This document shows positions 35,412 through 45,705 of a stretch of DNA of 64,000 nt, in pieces. Both the position numbers and the translations under genes were made by a program. The notes under the pieces were generated by a model. The model saw nothing but the letters and a program-made list of their open reading frames with translations, made no database searches and was not told the DNA's origin. The stretch comes from Scalesia atractyloides (lineage: Eukaryota; Streptophyta; Magnoliopsida; Asterales; Asteraceae), in NCBI GenBank assembly GCA_947069175.1, contig CAMTDV010000003.1:43429606-43493605 (forward strand), read 5' to 3'. Every line of letters begins with the position of its first letter. Positions within the stretch are counted from its first letter, which is position 1.

Positions 35412-35839
35412 TGTTGGTGCATAATGTCTATTGCCTACGTCTAGGAAATATCTGAAATGTTTATAAAGTTTACAAGTTAATGTTTAAATGAGAAAATGTA
35501 AATTTTCTATGTTTGAACACTGTGATTCGATGAAACTATACAGATTTCGAAAGAAACATAGATGTTTGTTTTGCACGCACTTCGGTATGAGTCTTGTCGA
35601 CCTATAAATAGGAAAGTGTTATGTTAGAGCTAGTCAATGATTTGTCAATTGGTACGGCGAAGCTCTGACAGTTTGTTTACTTGCGCCTATATTTTGAACG
35701 TCATTAATACATCAGAAGCAGTTAAACAGTAAGTACTCTCTTGTTTGTCATGTCTACCTCTCTAGCAATAAATTTCGTCTCTGCTAGTTGAGCGAGATCA
35801 GGTCTATTGCTCATTTCGGGAGCTTGATCCCCGTTCACA
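35412..35839 (+). repeat. Element B 3' LTR
   Basis: 428 bp with the same ends as the 5' LTR. It lacks about 30 bp including the TTTCGTACGAAA palindrome, and has about 25 substitutions. It is followed by the target duplication GAGCA. Confidence 0.95.
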
Positions 35840-35844
35840 GAGCA

Positions 35845-36020
35845 TTCAACTATAATGATTTTCTAAATGACAACGCTTATCAAGAAGATGATTCTCATAA
35901 AGAGGGGGAGAAAAAGGATTCTTTGAATGAAGAAATGCATACAGGCATTCTCATGACGTTGTTCCACTAACAATTGTTCCTGAAATGCAACAAAGAATGA
36001 TATATTTGGAGCTTGGTGTG
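35845..36020 (+). pseudogene. Element A post-pol ORF, middle fragment
   Basis: Acidic coding stretch (FNYNDFLNDNAYQEDDSHKEGE) continuing A's post-pol ORF directly after element B and up to element D. The last five bases (36016-36020, GTGTG) are D's target site. It lies between the coiled coil and the C-terminal domain, where B is also acidic. Confidence 0.75.
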
Positions 36021-36203
36021 TGTAACATTTGTCGAAAACGGGTTTTACCAAACCCGCTTCGTTTGTAATCGAATATTCAGTTATAAATGTTCGTTGCCTA
36101 ATTATGCTTATTTTAATTTTTAATGATACTTAATTAATAAACAAACTAAACCATAAAAGTTATAATTGATAAAAAGTATAAATAAAGTGATTAAAAACAA
36201 ATT

Positions 36204-36287
36204 GGGGCTGCCGGGACTCGAACCCGGGTCAGCCGGGTTGTAACTTCAAGGACTTAACACTCACACGCATAACCACTCCGCCACTTG
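36204..36287 (-). repeat. tRNA-like module in element D 5' LTR (inverted)
   Basis: On the minus strand it reads box A TGGCGGAGTGGT, then after about 45 bases box B GGGTTCGAGTCCC. The length (84 nt) and D-arm form resemble a class II (Leu/Ser) tRNA. The 5' end does not pair with the 3' end, so it is tRNA-derived rather than a working tRNA. The copy in the 3' LTR is 44366-44449. Confidence 0.7.
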
Positions 36288-37128
36288 TTTGTTTTCTGTC
36301 AACTCTAGGAAACAAATGAGTCTTATATTCAAACCTAGATAAACCGGTTGTGCCAAATGAAAAACTGAAATAGGCTATTCAACCGTATAAACATTTGAAT
36401 AATCGCGATATCAGGTTTATAACCGATGCACCGACAATTCCAATCAATTTTGCCTTGAATGAAACTTGAATTCGGGAGTGAATCGGTTTAATAACCGAAA
36501 ACTTTCAATTCTTGGATTACTTCCATCCTAGTACTCCTTCGCGACTCACAAACACTCTGCACACCTCCAATTACATTTCCACACAATTTTCAGTCCACCG
36601 GAGAAGCTATTTGAACTCGCCGGAAAAATTCTGCAGTCGCCGGAAAACCGTACTCTTCATCAAAACAGTAAGTCATTCAATTTCTTCGTGGTCTAACAAT
36701 TGTTAAGCTATTTCTGACTCAAACCTTTCAATTGAAATCGAATTCAGACGGTGTTTTCGGATAATTCCAGTTCGCCGGAAAAGTTCTGGAAATTTCTATT
36801 GTCATCTGTGAATCGGTAAGGACATTCAAACACTCTGTTAACGTTTGTTAATCACTTCAATTCCACGATTAGCTAATCAAAACGGTTAATTGTCTTGTTC
36901 AGTGAAGTGCACAAAAACAGAGACCGACACCTTGCCGGAATTCTGAAATAAACCGTTCATCGGTATGTTTACTTCTAATTATCGTTTCTGCCATTTCATA
37001 TTAGTTTGTACAATGTTTATTAATCGAAATTAACAAGATTTAATGGTGTAATCTGCTGTCGGTAAAATCCAACGAAGAAGATGAACTGTGATGACATTAT
37101 AAATATAATTAAAATTGGTATTTTAAAC

Positions 37129-37542
37129 GGGTTAGACAACAGTCCAGCGATGGACAGTGTGCAAATAATACGCACACGTCACGAGTTCGATCCCTGATAT
37201 GCGTACCCTCTATGTAATAAAATGCCTTTTTGATTTAAAACTGAACCGGGTTAACTCCGTTAGTTGTTAAGTATAATAAAATTTGTATATTAACCAAGTT
37301 AGACACACAGTCCAGCGGTGGACTGTGTGTAACGTTAAAGCGCAGGTCTCGGGTTCGAGACCTATTAGTGGCACCGGTTCAATGAATTAAAATGTTTTTG
37401 AAATTAAAAGAATTTTGGATAAATCGAATTAGTATATAAGTATAATTAAAAACAGAATTATTTCGGGTTAGACACGTAGCTCAGTTGGTAGAGCTGCGTG
37501 CACGCGTACGGGAGGTCTCGGGTTCGAGCCTCACCCAGCGCA
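37129..37542 (+). repeat. Three tandem tRNA-like modules in element D 5' LTR
   Basis: Module cores lie at 37129-37207, 37296-37376 and 37465-37542, spaced about 168 bp. Each is preceded by an AAGTATAAT(T)AAAA-type string and GTTAGACAC. Module 3 has a proper D-arm (GCTCAGTTGGTAGAGC) and box B (GGTTCGAGCC). Module 2 has a perfect 8-bp hairpin at the T-arm and a 10-bp hairpin (ACACAGTCCA/TGGACTGTGT) where the D-arm should be. Module 1 is the same type with mutations. Confidence 0.75.
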
Positions 37543-38024
37543 ATACAATTACACAATAAATCGGTCAACAAGTCAAACGGTCAACGGTCGCAAAAAGTCA
37601 ACATATTTTTATATTTTTATTTATTTAATTTAATTGAAAAATCAATTAAAAATAATTAAAAATAATGTTTTTAAAGATAGGAAATAGCCTTAAAATCACA
37701 AAAAATATATCTAAAAATCTTATTAAAATTATTAATAAAATCCACTCATTTACTATATTTTCCATTATTATTTACGTTAGTTAATTCTCGTTGTCCCGCT
37801 CTTCCAACTCGTACGCATCTCACCATCTCAAATCAAACGCCCCCAATGTGAGTGAATCTTTACAAATTCCCGTTTTAATCACGTTTTGGGGTGTATCATG
37901 TGTCTTGCTATATATTATATTTAAATCATTGTGCATACATCATATCATGAACTTGTGTATTCAGTTTGTTTTCAACTGTTTGTGTGGTTATTGTTAGATT
38001 CAATTTATTATTTCAGTACATGCA

Positions 38025-38218
38025 ATTTCATAGGCCGCCGCTCCCCATTACATTATGAGCGTTGAGTATGTTCCCCATTATATTATGAGCGTGAACCTGG
38101 CGTGCCAACATACGATCGGCTCCGTTTGATTGAGCCTTGATCGCACAGACATTTATCATTTTCAGTACATGCAATACGATCGGCTCCGTTTGATTGAGCC
38201 TTGATCGCACAGTTTCAT
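38025..38218. repeat. Short direct repeats in element D 5' LTR
   Basis: CGATCGGCTCCGTTTGATTG occurs twice (about 38112 and 38168) and a CCCCATTA(C/T)ATTATGAGC string twice (about 38043 and 38072). The strings alternate with TTTCAGTACATGCAAT. The set is repeated in the 3' LTR at about 46188-46380. Confidence 0.8.
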
Positions 38219-38687
38219 TCATGTTATTTATTGTATGATGTTGGTATGTTAATGTATGCTATCATATGTTACTGTGTGTTATAGTTGTGATTGCAATTGC
38301 TACTGCTTGATTATTTACATTTGCTCATTTATGATTATGCACAATTTTTCATTGATAAACTAACAAGTAAATCAATAATAAATGTTTATCTAACAAGGTT
38401 CACTCGCCAACTTATGTTGACCCAAAAACCCCCATTTTTACACATGATACAGGTGAACCAGCTGCAGCAAGAAACACTTAGGATTGGACTAGAAGAATAA
38501 AATGATTTAGAGTTTGGAATTGTTTTGTTTGGTTTATTTTCTTTGTATTGTATGGACATGTTTGGATATTTGGGAATGTAATTTTGACTTTAATAAATAT
38601 GAAACATATTAGTAAATATCATGAGTTTTGGTGATAACCCAACAATGCCCCGACTCTTATTCCGCTGCGGGTCGGGGTGTGACAGAT

Positions 38688-38700
38688 TGGTATCAGAGCC
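38688..38700 (+). promoter_or_regulatory. Primer binding site of element D
   Basis: TGGTATCAGAGCC, three bases after the LTR, complementary to initiator Met tRNA. Confidence 0.95.
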
Positions 38701-39494
38701 ATGACTATAGGGATATAGGATAGGTTATTAGACCCTTAGAGCCTATACTATAGTTGATTAGAAACTTATAAGATTTTTGTGTGTTACATGCCAAATTTCA
38801 TGATGTTTATATGTTTTATGTTAAATGTTACATTCAATGTTATGCAAGCATGTTCATAAGTATATATTATCATATAATGCCTATCATGAATCATATTCTC
38901 ATAACATATCATATCCATGAAAGCACACACCACATCATGATTGCTTTTACAATGATTTTTGTGTTTTCAAATCTCATCAAAGTGAGTTCTCATGACGGGC
39001 ATGTAGTAACTGGAAGGGTACCAGTACCGGTAGTCGGAACGTCCTGTCTAGGCTGGCATTCGTATAAATCCAAAATAAAGGACCAGTTTGCCTACCTGGG
39101 GACTAACGATGAGAGTACGAAGTACCTATTAGGCCAAAGCATGCTATACCAAACGTCGTGTGAGCTAACCCCACTTTGAGTTGTCATTGTGTCTACACCT
39201 GGACACATTACGACCATACATCTCGTAAACATATTTTGTGGTTTGCATTCGGGTGATGCGAGTGTTAAATCGCCAATACTAATGTGAATCCTACCAAGCC
39301 AATAGTCATGGGGGCCCACATGACTATACAGGTGAAGGTATGGGAGACATTTGAGGCCCAACATGAGCAAACCCAAGACATCCTATGGATGTAGTTGCAT
39401 TATTGATATTTACGTTATTTTCATTTTTCTTAAAGACACATGACACCTAAAAAGACTCCAGAAACTCACAATCTTCTTATGTATGTTCCTGTAG
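38701..39494 (+). other. Element D leader
   Basis: Non-coding DNA between primer site and the gag start at 39495. The ORFs at 38781-39179 (+) and 39092-39376 (-) have no motif of any family and are not accepted as genes. Confidence 0.7.
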
Positions 39495-42400
39495 ATGTCG
39501 TCCAGACAACAACGAGGGGGTAAAAGATCAGGAAGGTCTCAGGAACGCTTGGCCACACAAATCGCGAAACAAATGGCCACGATACTGCCTGACATTGTGG
39601 TCCAAGTACAACAAGCTCTCGCCACAAATCCCACTAATCCTCCCCAACAGAATGACCAGAACATCGGCAACCCTCCTACCAGCAAGTGCTTATACAAACA
39701 TTTCAAATCTTGTGATCCTCCTAAATTTGAAGGGACCGAAGGTGTCACTGCTCTCCTCCATTGGTTTGAGGAAATGGAAAACACCTTCCTCAACTGCGAT
39801 TGTCCTGAGGATCGCAAGGTTCGATACGCCACCGGGAGACTATTTGGGGTAGCTCTCACTTGGTGGAATACTGAAAAAGGGAAGAGGGGAATTGATGATG
39901 CAATGGCCTTAACTTGGGAGGAGTTAAGGGAAATCGTGACCAGGCGTTTCTGTCCTAGGAGTGAAATTAAAAAGTTGGAGGACGAATTTCATTCTTTAAA
40001 GCAGAAGGAGGGAGATCACACCACCTATAACAAGAGGTTCTTAGAGTTGAACCAAATGGTTCCAAATTTGTTTACCCCAACTTATCGTTTGATCGAGCAT
40101 TATATTCGAGGACTTCCCTCAAAAATTCAAGATTCAGTTCTCAGCATTTCACCGGTAACACTTGAAGCTGCTATGGAGCTAGCGACTGAACTGACCGAGA
40201 ATGGAATTCGCAACGGGAAGTTTAAAGAAGAGAAAAAGAAAGCCCCTGTTGAGGGTCAAACTTCAAACCATTCCATCTCATCCTCTAAGTTTGTTAACAA
40301 GAGGAAGCGCAACACCAGAAACTTCGCTGTTACACAAACCAACTCCCCTATTCCTGTTGCACCCATTACCCAAGTCGCTCCTTCACCTGCACCATACAAA
40401 AGACCATACTCTGGCCCGTTACCAAAATGCAACTGTTGCCAATATCACCATTCTCCTGATTACCCTTGCCAACATTGCACCGGCTGTGGTCGCGCAGGTC
40501 ATACTATTCAAACCTGCCGCATGCCTCAGCGAACGAACCACCACCAGCCTTCAACCCAAACCCACCAACAATTAATGGGTCAAGCCCAACAACCCCTACT
40601 ATTACCACCCACCCAACATTTAGCCCAAACATACTATCAACCCAATTATCCTATGGTTCAACCTATGCGGGCTTGCTACAATTGCGGAGACCCAAGCCAT
40701 TTCAGAAACACTTGTCCAAGGTTGGTAAACATTATTCATGCTCAGGCCCAAGCCAACCCAGTGAATCAAGCGAACCAAGCTCCTCCACCTGCAAGAGGAA
40801 GAGCTTTCAATATCAACGCTAATCAGGCTAGAGCTGACGGCAATGTGGTTAACGGTACGTTCCTTATAAATGGTAGATATGCATCTATGTTATTTGATAC
40901 TGGTGCGGATAGAAGTTTTGTGTCCTTAGAATTTGAACCTATCTTAAACCAAAATCGGGATAAGCTCATCGAATCCATAACGGTAGAAGTTGCTGACGGG
41001 AAACCAGTTTCATTAAACTCTATTATACGCAACTGTACACTCACCTTAAACGACCACGAATTCTCAGTCCACCTTATTCCTATGAAGCTGGGAAGTTTTG
41101 ATATCATAATTGGTATGGACTGGCTCAGTCAACATCAGGCAGAAGTTGTATGTTGCGAAAAATTTATACGTATTCCTCTTTCAAACGGTCAGACTCTTCG
41201 AATCTTTGGAGAAACCTCGTCGAAGGGGCTCAGCTTAATGTCTTGTCTTCAAGCCCAAAAATATCTTCGCAAGAATTATGTCGCGTTTTTAGCTCATATC
41301 ATCAAAAAGGGAACCATGGAGAAGAAACTTGAAGACATTCCAGTAGTAAAAGATTTCCCTCAAGTTTTTCCTGACGACATTTCAGGACTTCCTCCAGTTA
41401 GAGAAGTTGAATTCCGTATTGATCTTATACCTGGTGCTACACCAGTTGCAAAGTCTCCTTATAGGTTAGCCCCATCTGAAATGCAAGAGCTAGCCAGTCA
41501 ATTACAAGAGTTGATTGACAAGGGATTCATACGTCCTAGCTCATCGCCTTGGGGTGCACCTGTCCTTTTTGTAAAGAAGAAAGATGGATCGTTTCGTATG
41601 TGCATCGACTACAGAGAGCTCAAAAAATTAACAATCAAGAATCGCTATCCTTTACCCCGCATTGATGATCTTCTTGACCAACTTCAAGGTGCCAGCTATT
41701 TTTCCAAAATCGATCTTCGATCTGGTTATCATCAACTTAGAGTACAAGAAGAAGACATCCCAAAGACCGCATTCCGAACTCGTTACGGTCATTATGAATT
41801 CATGGTCATGCCATTTGGTTTAACCAACGCTCCAACAGTCTTCATGGACCTAATGAACAAAGTCTGCAAACCTTATCTTGATCGATTTGTTATAGTCTTC
41901 ATCGACGACATTCTTATTTATTCAAAGTCTAAGTCTGATCATGAGCGTCATCTTCGGCCCATCCTTACACTTCTAGAGAATGAAAAGCTTTACGCCAAAT
42001 TCTCCAAATGCGAATTCTGGTTAAAAGAGGTGCAATTCCTCGGACATGTAGTCAATGACAAGGGAATACATGTCGACCCCTCAAAGATTAAAGCGGTACA
42101 AGAATGGCAAGCGCCACTTACACCAACTGAAGTAAGATCTTTTCTTGGTTTGGCGGGTTATTATCGTCGTTTCATTTCAAACTTCTCACGCATTGTTGTA
42201 CCACTCACGGCTTTAACTCATAAGGGAAAACCTTTCATATGGGGACCCAAGCAAGAAGAAGCCTTCCAAACCCTTAAACAAAAACTCTGTGATGCACCAA
42301 TCCTCACTCTTCCTAAAGGTTGTGATGACTTCGTGGTCTATTGCGACGCGTCAGGGCAAGGATTAGGCTGCGTTCTAATGCAAAGAGGAAAAGTTATAGC

Positions 42401-42719
42401 TTATGCTTCGAGACAACTCAAGACGCATGAGAAGAACTACACCACCCATGACCTAGAACTTGGAGCCGTTGTGTTCGCTCTTAAGATATGGAGACATTAT
42501 CTCTATGGTACTAAGTGTGAAATATACACTGACCACAAGAGTCTTCAACATATCTTCAATCAAAAGGAGTTAAACATGAGGCAACGAAGATGGGTCGAAC
42601 TTCTAAATGACTACGACTGTGAAATTCGGTACCACCCTGGCAAAGCAAATGTGGTGGCTGATGCACTTGTCGAAAGGGGTATGCGAACTCCATTCGTCTT
42701 CTATGTTCGCAAATCATAA
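39495..42719 (+). CDS. gag-pol: Element D Gag-protease-RT-RNase H polyprotein, frame-truncated before integrase
   Basis: One open frame of 1074 codons. Gag capsid is at about 75-210 (KFEGTEGVTALLHWFEEMEN, RLIEHYIRGLP). A Cys/His-rich stretch and a CCHC knuckle CYNCGDPSHFRNTC follow at about 394-407. The protease active site DTGADRSFV starts at 468. RT runs from about 650 (YRLAPSEMQEL, SPWGAPVLFVKKKDGSFRMC) with the catalytic FIDD box at about 802-805. RNase H is at about 945-1055 (YCDASGQGLGC, YTDHKSLQHIF). All catalytic Asp residues I can check are intact. After VVADAL the frame is shifted, so integrase is lost from the product. Role: particle assembly, processing and cDNA synthesis in the cytoplasm. 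Confidence 0.95.
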   Translation: MSSRQQRGGKRSGRSQERLATQIAKQMATILPDIVVQVQQALATNPTNPPQQNDQNIGNPPTSKCLYKHFKSCDPPKFEGTEGVTALLHWFEEMENTFLNCDCPEDRKVRYATGRLFGVALTWWNTEKGKRGIDDAMALTWEELREIVTRRFCPRSEIKKLEDEFHSLKQKEGDHTTYNKRFLELNQMVPNLFTPTYRLIEHYIRGLPSKIQDSVLSISPVTLEAAMELATELTENGIRNGKFKEEKKKAPVEGQTSNHSISSSKFVNKRKRNTRNFAVTQTNSPIPVAPITQVAPSPAPYKRPYSGPLPKCNCCQYHHSPDYPCQHCTGCGRAGHTIQTCRMPQRTNHHQPSTQTHQQLMGQAQQPLLLPPTQHLAQTYYQPNYPMVQPMRACYNCGDPSHFRNTCPRLVNIIHAQAQANPVNQANQAPPPARGRAFNINANQARADGNVVNGTFLINGRYASMLFDTGADRSFVSLEFEPILNQNRDKLIESITVEVADGKPVSLNSIIRNCTLTLNDHEFSVHLIPMKLGSFDIIIGMDWLSQHQAEVVCCEKFIRIPLSNGQTLRIFGETSSKGLSLMSCLQAQKYLRKNYVAFLAHIIKKGTMEKKLEDIPVVKDFPQVFPDDISGLPPVREVEFRIDLIPGATPVAKSPYRLAPSEMQELASQLQELIDKGFIRPSSSPWGAPVLFVKKKDGSFRMCIDYRELKKLTIKNRYPLPRIDDLLDQLQGASYFSKIDLRSGYHQLRVQEEDIPKTAFRTRYGHYEFMVMPFGLTNAPTVFMDLMNKVCKPYLDRFVIVFIDDILIYSKSKSDHERHLRPILTLLENEKLYAKFSKCEFWLKEVQFLGHVVNDKGIHVDPSKIKAVQEWQAPLTPTEVRSFLGLAGYYRRFISNFSRIVVPLTALTHKGKPFIWGPKQEEAFQTLKQKLCDAPILTLPKGCDDFVVYCDASGQGLGCVLMQRGKVIAYASRQLKTHEKNYTTHDLELGAVVFALKIWRHYLYGTKCEIYTDHKSLQHIFNQKELNMRQRRWVELLNDYDCEIRYHPGKANVVADALVERGMRTPFVFYVRKS

Positions 42720-44160
42720 CTGACATTAAAAATCAAATTCGAGAAGCCCAACATGTTTCAGTAACGGAAGATGATGTACGAAAGGAGATGTCCTGTGGAG
42801 CTGAACTTAAAATTGAAACTAAATCTGACGGTATTCTGTACTATCTAGATCGTATATGGATTCCTAATCACAACAATCTTCGTGAAATTCTTATGAAGGA
42901 AGCTCACAAAACGCGATACTCTGATGTATCAAGACCTACGATATACCTATTGGTGGCCTGGAATGAAAAAGGATATTGTTGTTTTTATATCTAAGTACCT
43001 TACATGTTCCAAGGTGAAAGCTGAACACCAAAGACCCTCAGGACTTCTGGTCCAACCTGAAATACCTGTATGGAAGTGGGAAAATATAACCATGGACTTC
43101 ATTACCGGGTTACCTCGCACTTCTGGTGGGTATGACACTATATGGGTAATAATTGACTGACTTACAAAATCAGCTCACTTTATTCCTATCCGTGAAGATT
43201 TCAAGAACGAAAAGCTTGTTCGTATTTATATCAGCGAAATCGTAAGCCGACATGGGGTACCGTTAAGCATTATTTCTGATCGTGATGGTCGTTTCACTTC
43301 ACGAACATGGCAAGCAGTACAAGCCGCTATGGGTACGCGATTAGATCTCAGTACCGCCTATCATCCTCAAACTGATGGTCAATCTGAACGCACCATTCAA
43401 ACTCTTGAAGATATGCTTCGAGCATGTGTTATAGACTTCAAGGGAAATTGGGACGCTCATCTACCATTAGTCGAATTTTCGTACAACAACAGCTATCATT
43501 CAAGCATCGGCATGGCACCTTTTGAAGCCTTATATGGTCGTAAGTGCCGATCTCCAGTATGTTGGCACGAAATTGGGGAAGCTAAAATCACTGGTCCGGA
43601 ATTGATTCAAGAAACCACAGACAAGATCCATCAAATTCGAAACAATCTTCTAGCGGCTCAGAGTCGTCAAAAGAGTTATGCAGATAAACGACGGAAGCCT
43701 TTAGAGTTTAACATTAGTGATCATGTACTTCTAAAAGTATCACCGTGGAAGGGAGTAGTTCGTTTTGGTCAAAAAGGCAAGCTAGCACCACGCTACGTAG
43801 GACCTTTCAAGATACTCGAAAGAGTAGGACCTGTAGCATACAAGCTTGATCTACCAAAAGAACTCAACAGGACTCATCCCACATTCCATGTATCTAACTT
43901 GAAGAAGTGCCTCGCTGATGAAAACCTCCACATTCCTCTGGAAGGTATTCAGATTGATGAATCTATGCATTTTATTGAAAGACCAGTAGAAATCATGGAC
44001 TTCGGGGAGAAACGACTACGACGGAGTCGCATTCCAATTGTTAGGGTATGCTGGGAGTCGAAACGGGGACCTGAGTTTACTTGGGAACGTGAAGACTCAA
44101 TGCGTGAAAAAATACCCGCATCTTTTTCCTACTACTTCTACTACTTAAATTTCGGGATGA
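42720..44160 (+). pseudogene. pol: Element D integrase with chromodomain
   Basis: The zinc-finger region is in the frame from about 42720 (KEMSCGAELKIE). A second frameshift lies near 42915, before MYQDLRYTYWWPGMKK, and a TGA stop at 43158 follows VIID. Past the stop the same frame is open to 44285. Catalytic residues remain: Asp in WENITMDFITGLP, Asp in IISDRDGRFTS and Glu in TDGQSERTIQTLED. The C-terminal domain (LKVSPWKGVVRFGQKGKL) and chromodomain (about 43983-44115: SRIPIVRVCWESKRGPEFTW) complete it. In this family the chromodomain directs integration toward heterochromatin. The frame runs on past the element's true end into the LTR. Confidence 0.93.
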
Positions 44161-44167
44161 AATTCCT

Positions 44168-44182
44168 AAAAGTAGGGGATAC
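44168..44182 (+). promoter_or_regulatory. Polypurine tract of element D
   Basis: AAAAGTAGGGGATAC directly before the 3' LTR; the usual chromovirus position and composition. Confidence 0.8.
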
Positions 44183-44365
44183 TGTAACATTTGTCGAAAA
44201 CGGGTTTTACCAAACCCGCTCCGTTTGTAATCGAATATTCAGTTATAAATGTTCGTTGCCTAATTATGCTTATTTTAATTTTTAATGATACTTAATTAAT
44301 AAACAAACTAAACCATAAAAGTTATAATTGATAAAAAGTATAAATAAAGTGATTAAAAACAAATT

Positions 44366-44449
44366 GGGGCTGCCGGGACTCGAACCCGGGTCAGCCGGGT
44401 TGTAACTTCAAGGACTTAACACTCACACGCATAACCACTCCGCCACTTG
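44366..44449 (-). repeat. tRNA-like module in element D 3' LTR (inverted)
   Basis: Same module as 36204-36287, with box A TGGCGGAGTGGT and box B GGGTTCGAGTCCC intact on the minus strand. Confidence 0.7.
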
Positions 44450-45290
44450 TTTGTTTTCTGTCAACTCTAGGAAACAAATGAGTCTTATATTCAAACCTAG
44501 ATAAACCGGTTGTGCCAAATGAAAAACTGAAATAGGCTATTCAACCATATAAACGTTTGAATAATCGCGATATCAGGTTTATAACCGATGCACCGACAAT
44601 TCCAATCAATTTTGCCTTGAATGAAACTTGAATTCGGGAGTGAATCGGTTTAATAACCGAAAACTTTCAATTCTTGGATTACTTCCATCCTAGTATTCCT
44701 TCGCGACTCACAAACACTCTGCACACCTCCAATTACATTTCCGCACAATTTTCAGTCCACCGGAGAAGCTATTTGAACTCGCCGGAAAAATTCTGCAAGT
44801 CGCCGGAAAACCGTACTCTTCATCAAAACAGTAAGTCATTCAATTTCTTCGTGGTCTAACAATTGTTAAGCTATTTCTGACTCAAACCTTTCAATTGAAA
44901 TCGAATTCAGACGCTGTTTTCAGATAATTCCAGTTCGCCGGAAAAGTTCTGGAAATTTCTATTGTCATCTGTGAATCGGTAAGGACATTCAAACACCTGT
45001 TAACGTTTGTTAGTCACTTCAATTCCACGATTAGCTAATCAAAACGGTTAATTGTCTTGTTCAGTGAAGTGCACAAAAACAGAGACCGACACCTTGCCGG
45101 AATTCTGAAATAAACCGTTCATCGGTATGTTTACTTCTAATTATCGTTTCTGCCATTTCATATTAGTTTGTACAATGTTTATCAATCGAAATTAACAAGA
45201 TTTAATGGTGTAATCTGCTGTCGGTAAAATCCAACGAAGAAGATGAACTGTGATGACATTATAAGTATAATTAAAATTGGTATTTTAAAC

Positions 45291-45705
45291 GGGTTAGACA
45301 CACAGTCCAGCGGTGGACTGTGTGCAAATAATACGCACACGTCACGAGTTTGATCCCTGATACGCGCACCCTCTATGTAATAAAATGCCTTTTTGATTTA
45401 AAACTGAACCGGGTTAACTCCGTTAGTTGTTAAGTATAATAAAATTTTTATATTAACCAAGTTAGACACACAGTCCAGCGGTGGACTGTGTGTAACGTTA
45501 AAGCGCAGGTCCCGGGTTCGAGACCTGTTAGTGGCACCGGTTCAATGAATTAAAATGTTTTTGAAATTAAAAGAATTTTGGATAAATCGAATTAGTATAT
45601 AAGTATAATTAAAAACAGAATTATTTCGGGTTAGACACGTAGCTCAGTTGGTAGAGCTGCGTGCACGCGTACGGGAGGTCTCGGGTTCGAGCCTCACCCA
45701 GCGCA
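45291..45705 (+). repeat. Three tandem tRNA-like modules in element D 3' LTR
   Basis: Cores at about 45291-45370, 45459-45538 and 45628-45705, equivalent to those at 37129-37542. Both the first and second carry the hairpin ACACAGTCCA/TGGACTGTGT. Confidence 0.75.

Larger units (their letters stand above)
10654..35839 (+). mobile_element. Element B: Sirevirus-type Ty1/copia retrotransposon
   Basis: LTRs at 10654-11116 and 35412-35839 share TGTTGGTGCATAATGTC at the start and CCCCGTTCACA at the end. They are flanked by a 5-bp target duplication GAGCA (10649-10653 and 35840-35844). The order inside is primer site, leader, gag, PR, IN, RT, RNase H, internal purine tract, spacer, post-pol ORF, purine tract. 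Gag is split by element C. By eye the LTRs differ by about 25 substitutions and two deletions. Removing C leaves about 14.4 kb, long for a copia element but reasonable for a Sirevirus with an extra ORF. Confidence 0.95.
36021..38684 (+). repeat. Element D 5' LTR
   Basis: 2664 bp. It starts TGTAACATTTGTCG and ends GGGGTGTGACA. It contains four tRNA-like modules (one inverted, three in tandem), a cluster of short direct repeats at 38025-38218, and no real gene. The ORFs at 36512-36706, 37791-37997 and 38291-38500 recur in the 3' LTR and have no family resemblance. Confidence 0.95.

Noticed and set aside
36512..36706. 64-codon ORF repeated at 44674-44859 as a conserved gene
   Set aside because: It is repeated only because it lies in the LTR; a one-base indel alters its end in the second copy.
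36204..37542. Functional tRNA genes
   Set aside because: Acceptor ends do not pair and the D-arm or anticodon stem is replaced by other hairpins in most modules. They are better called tRNA-like.
38781..39376. ORFs on both strands in element D leader
   Set aside because: Overlapping opposite ORFs, no family motifs, in the untranslated leader of an LTR element.
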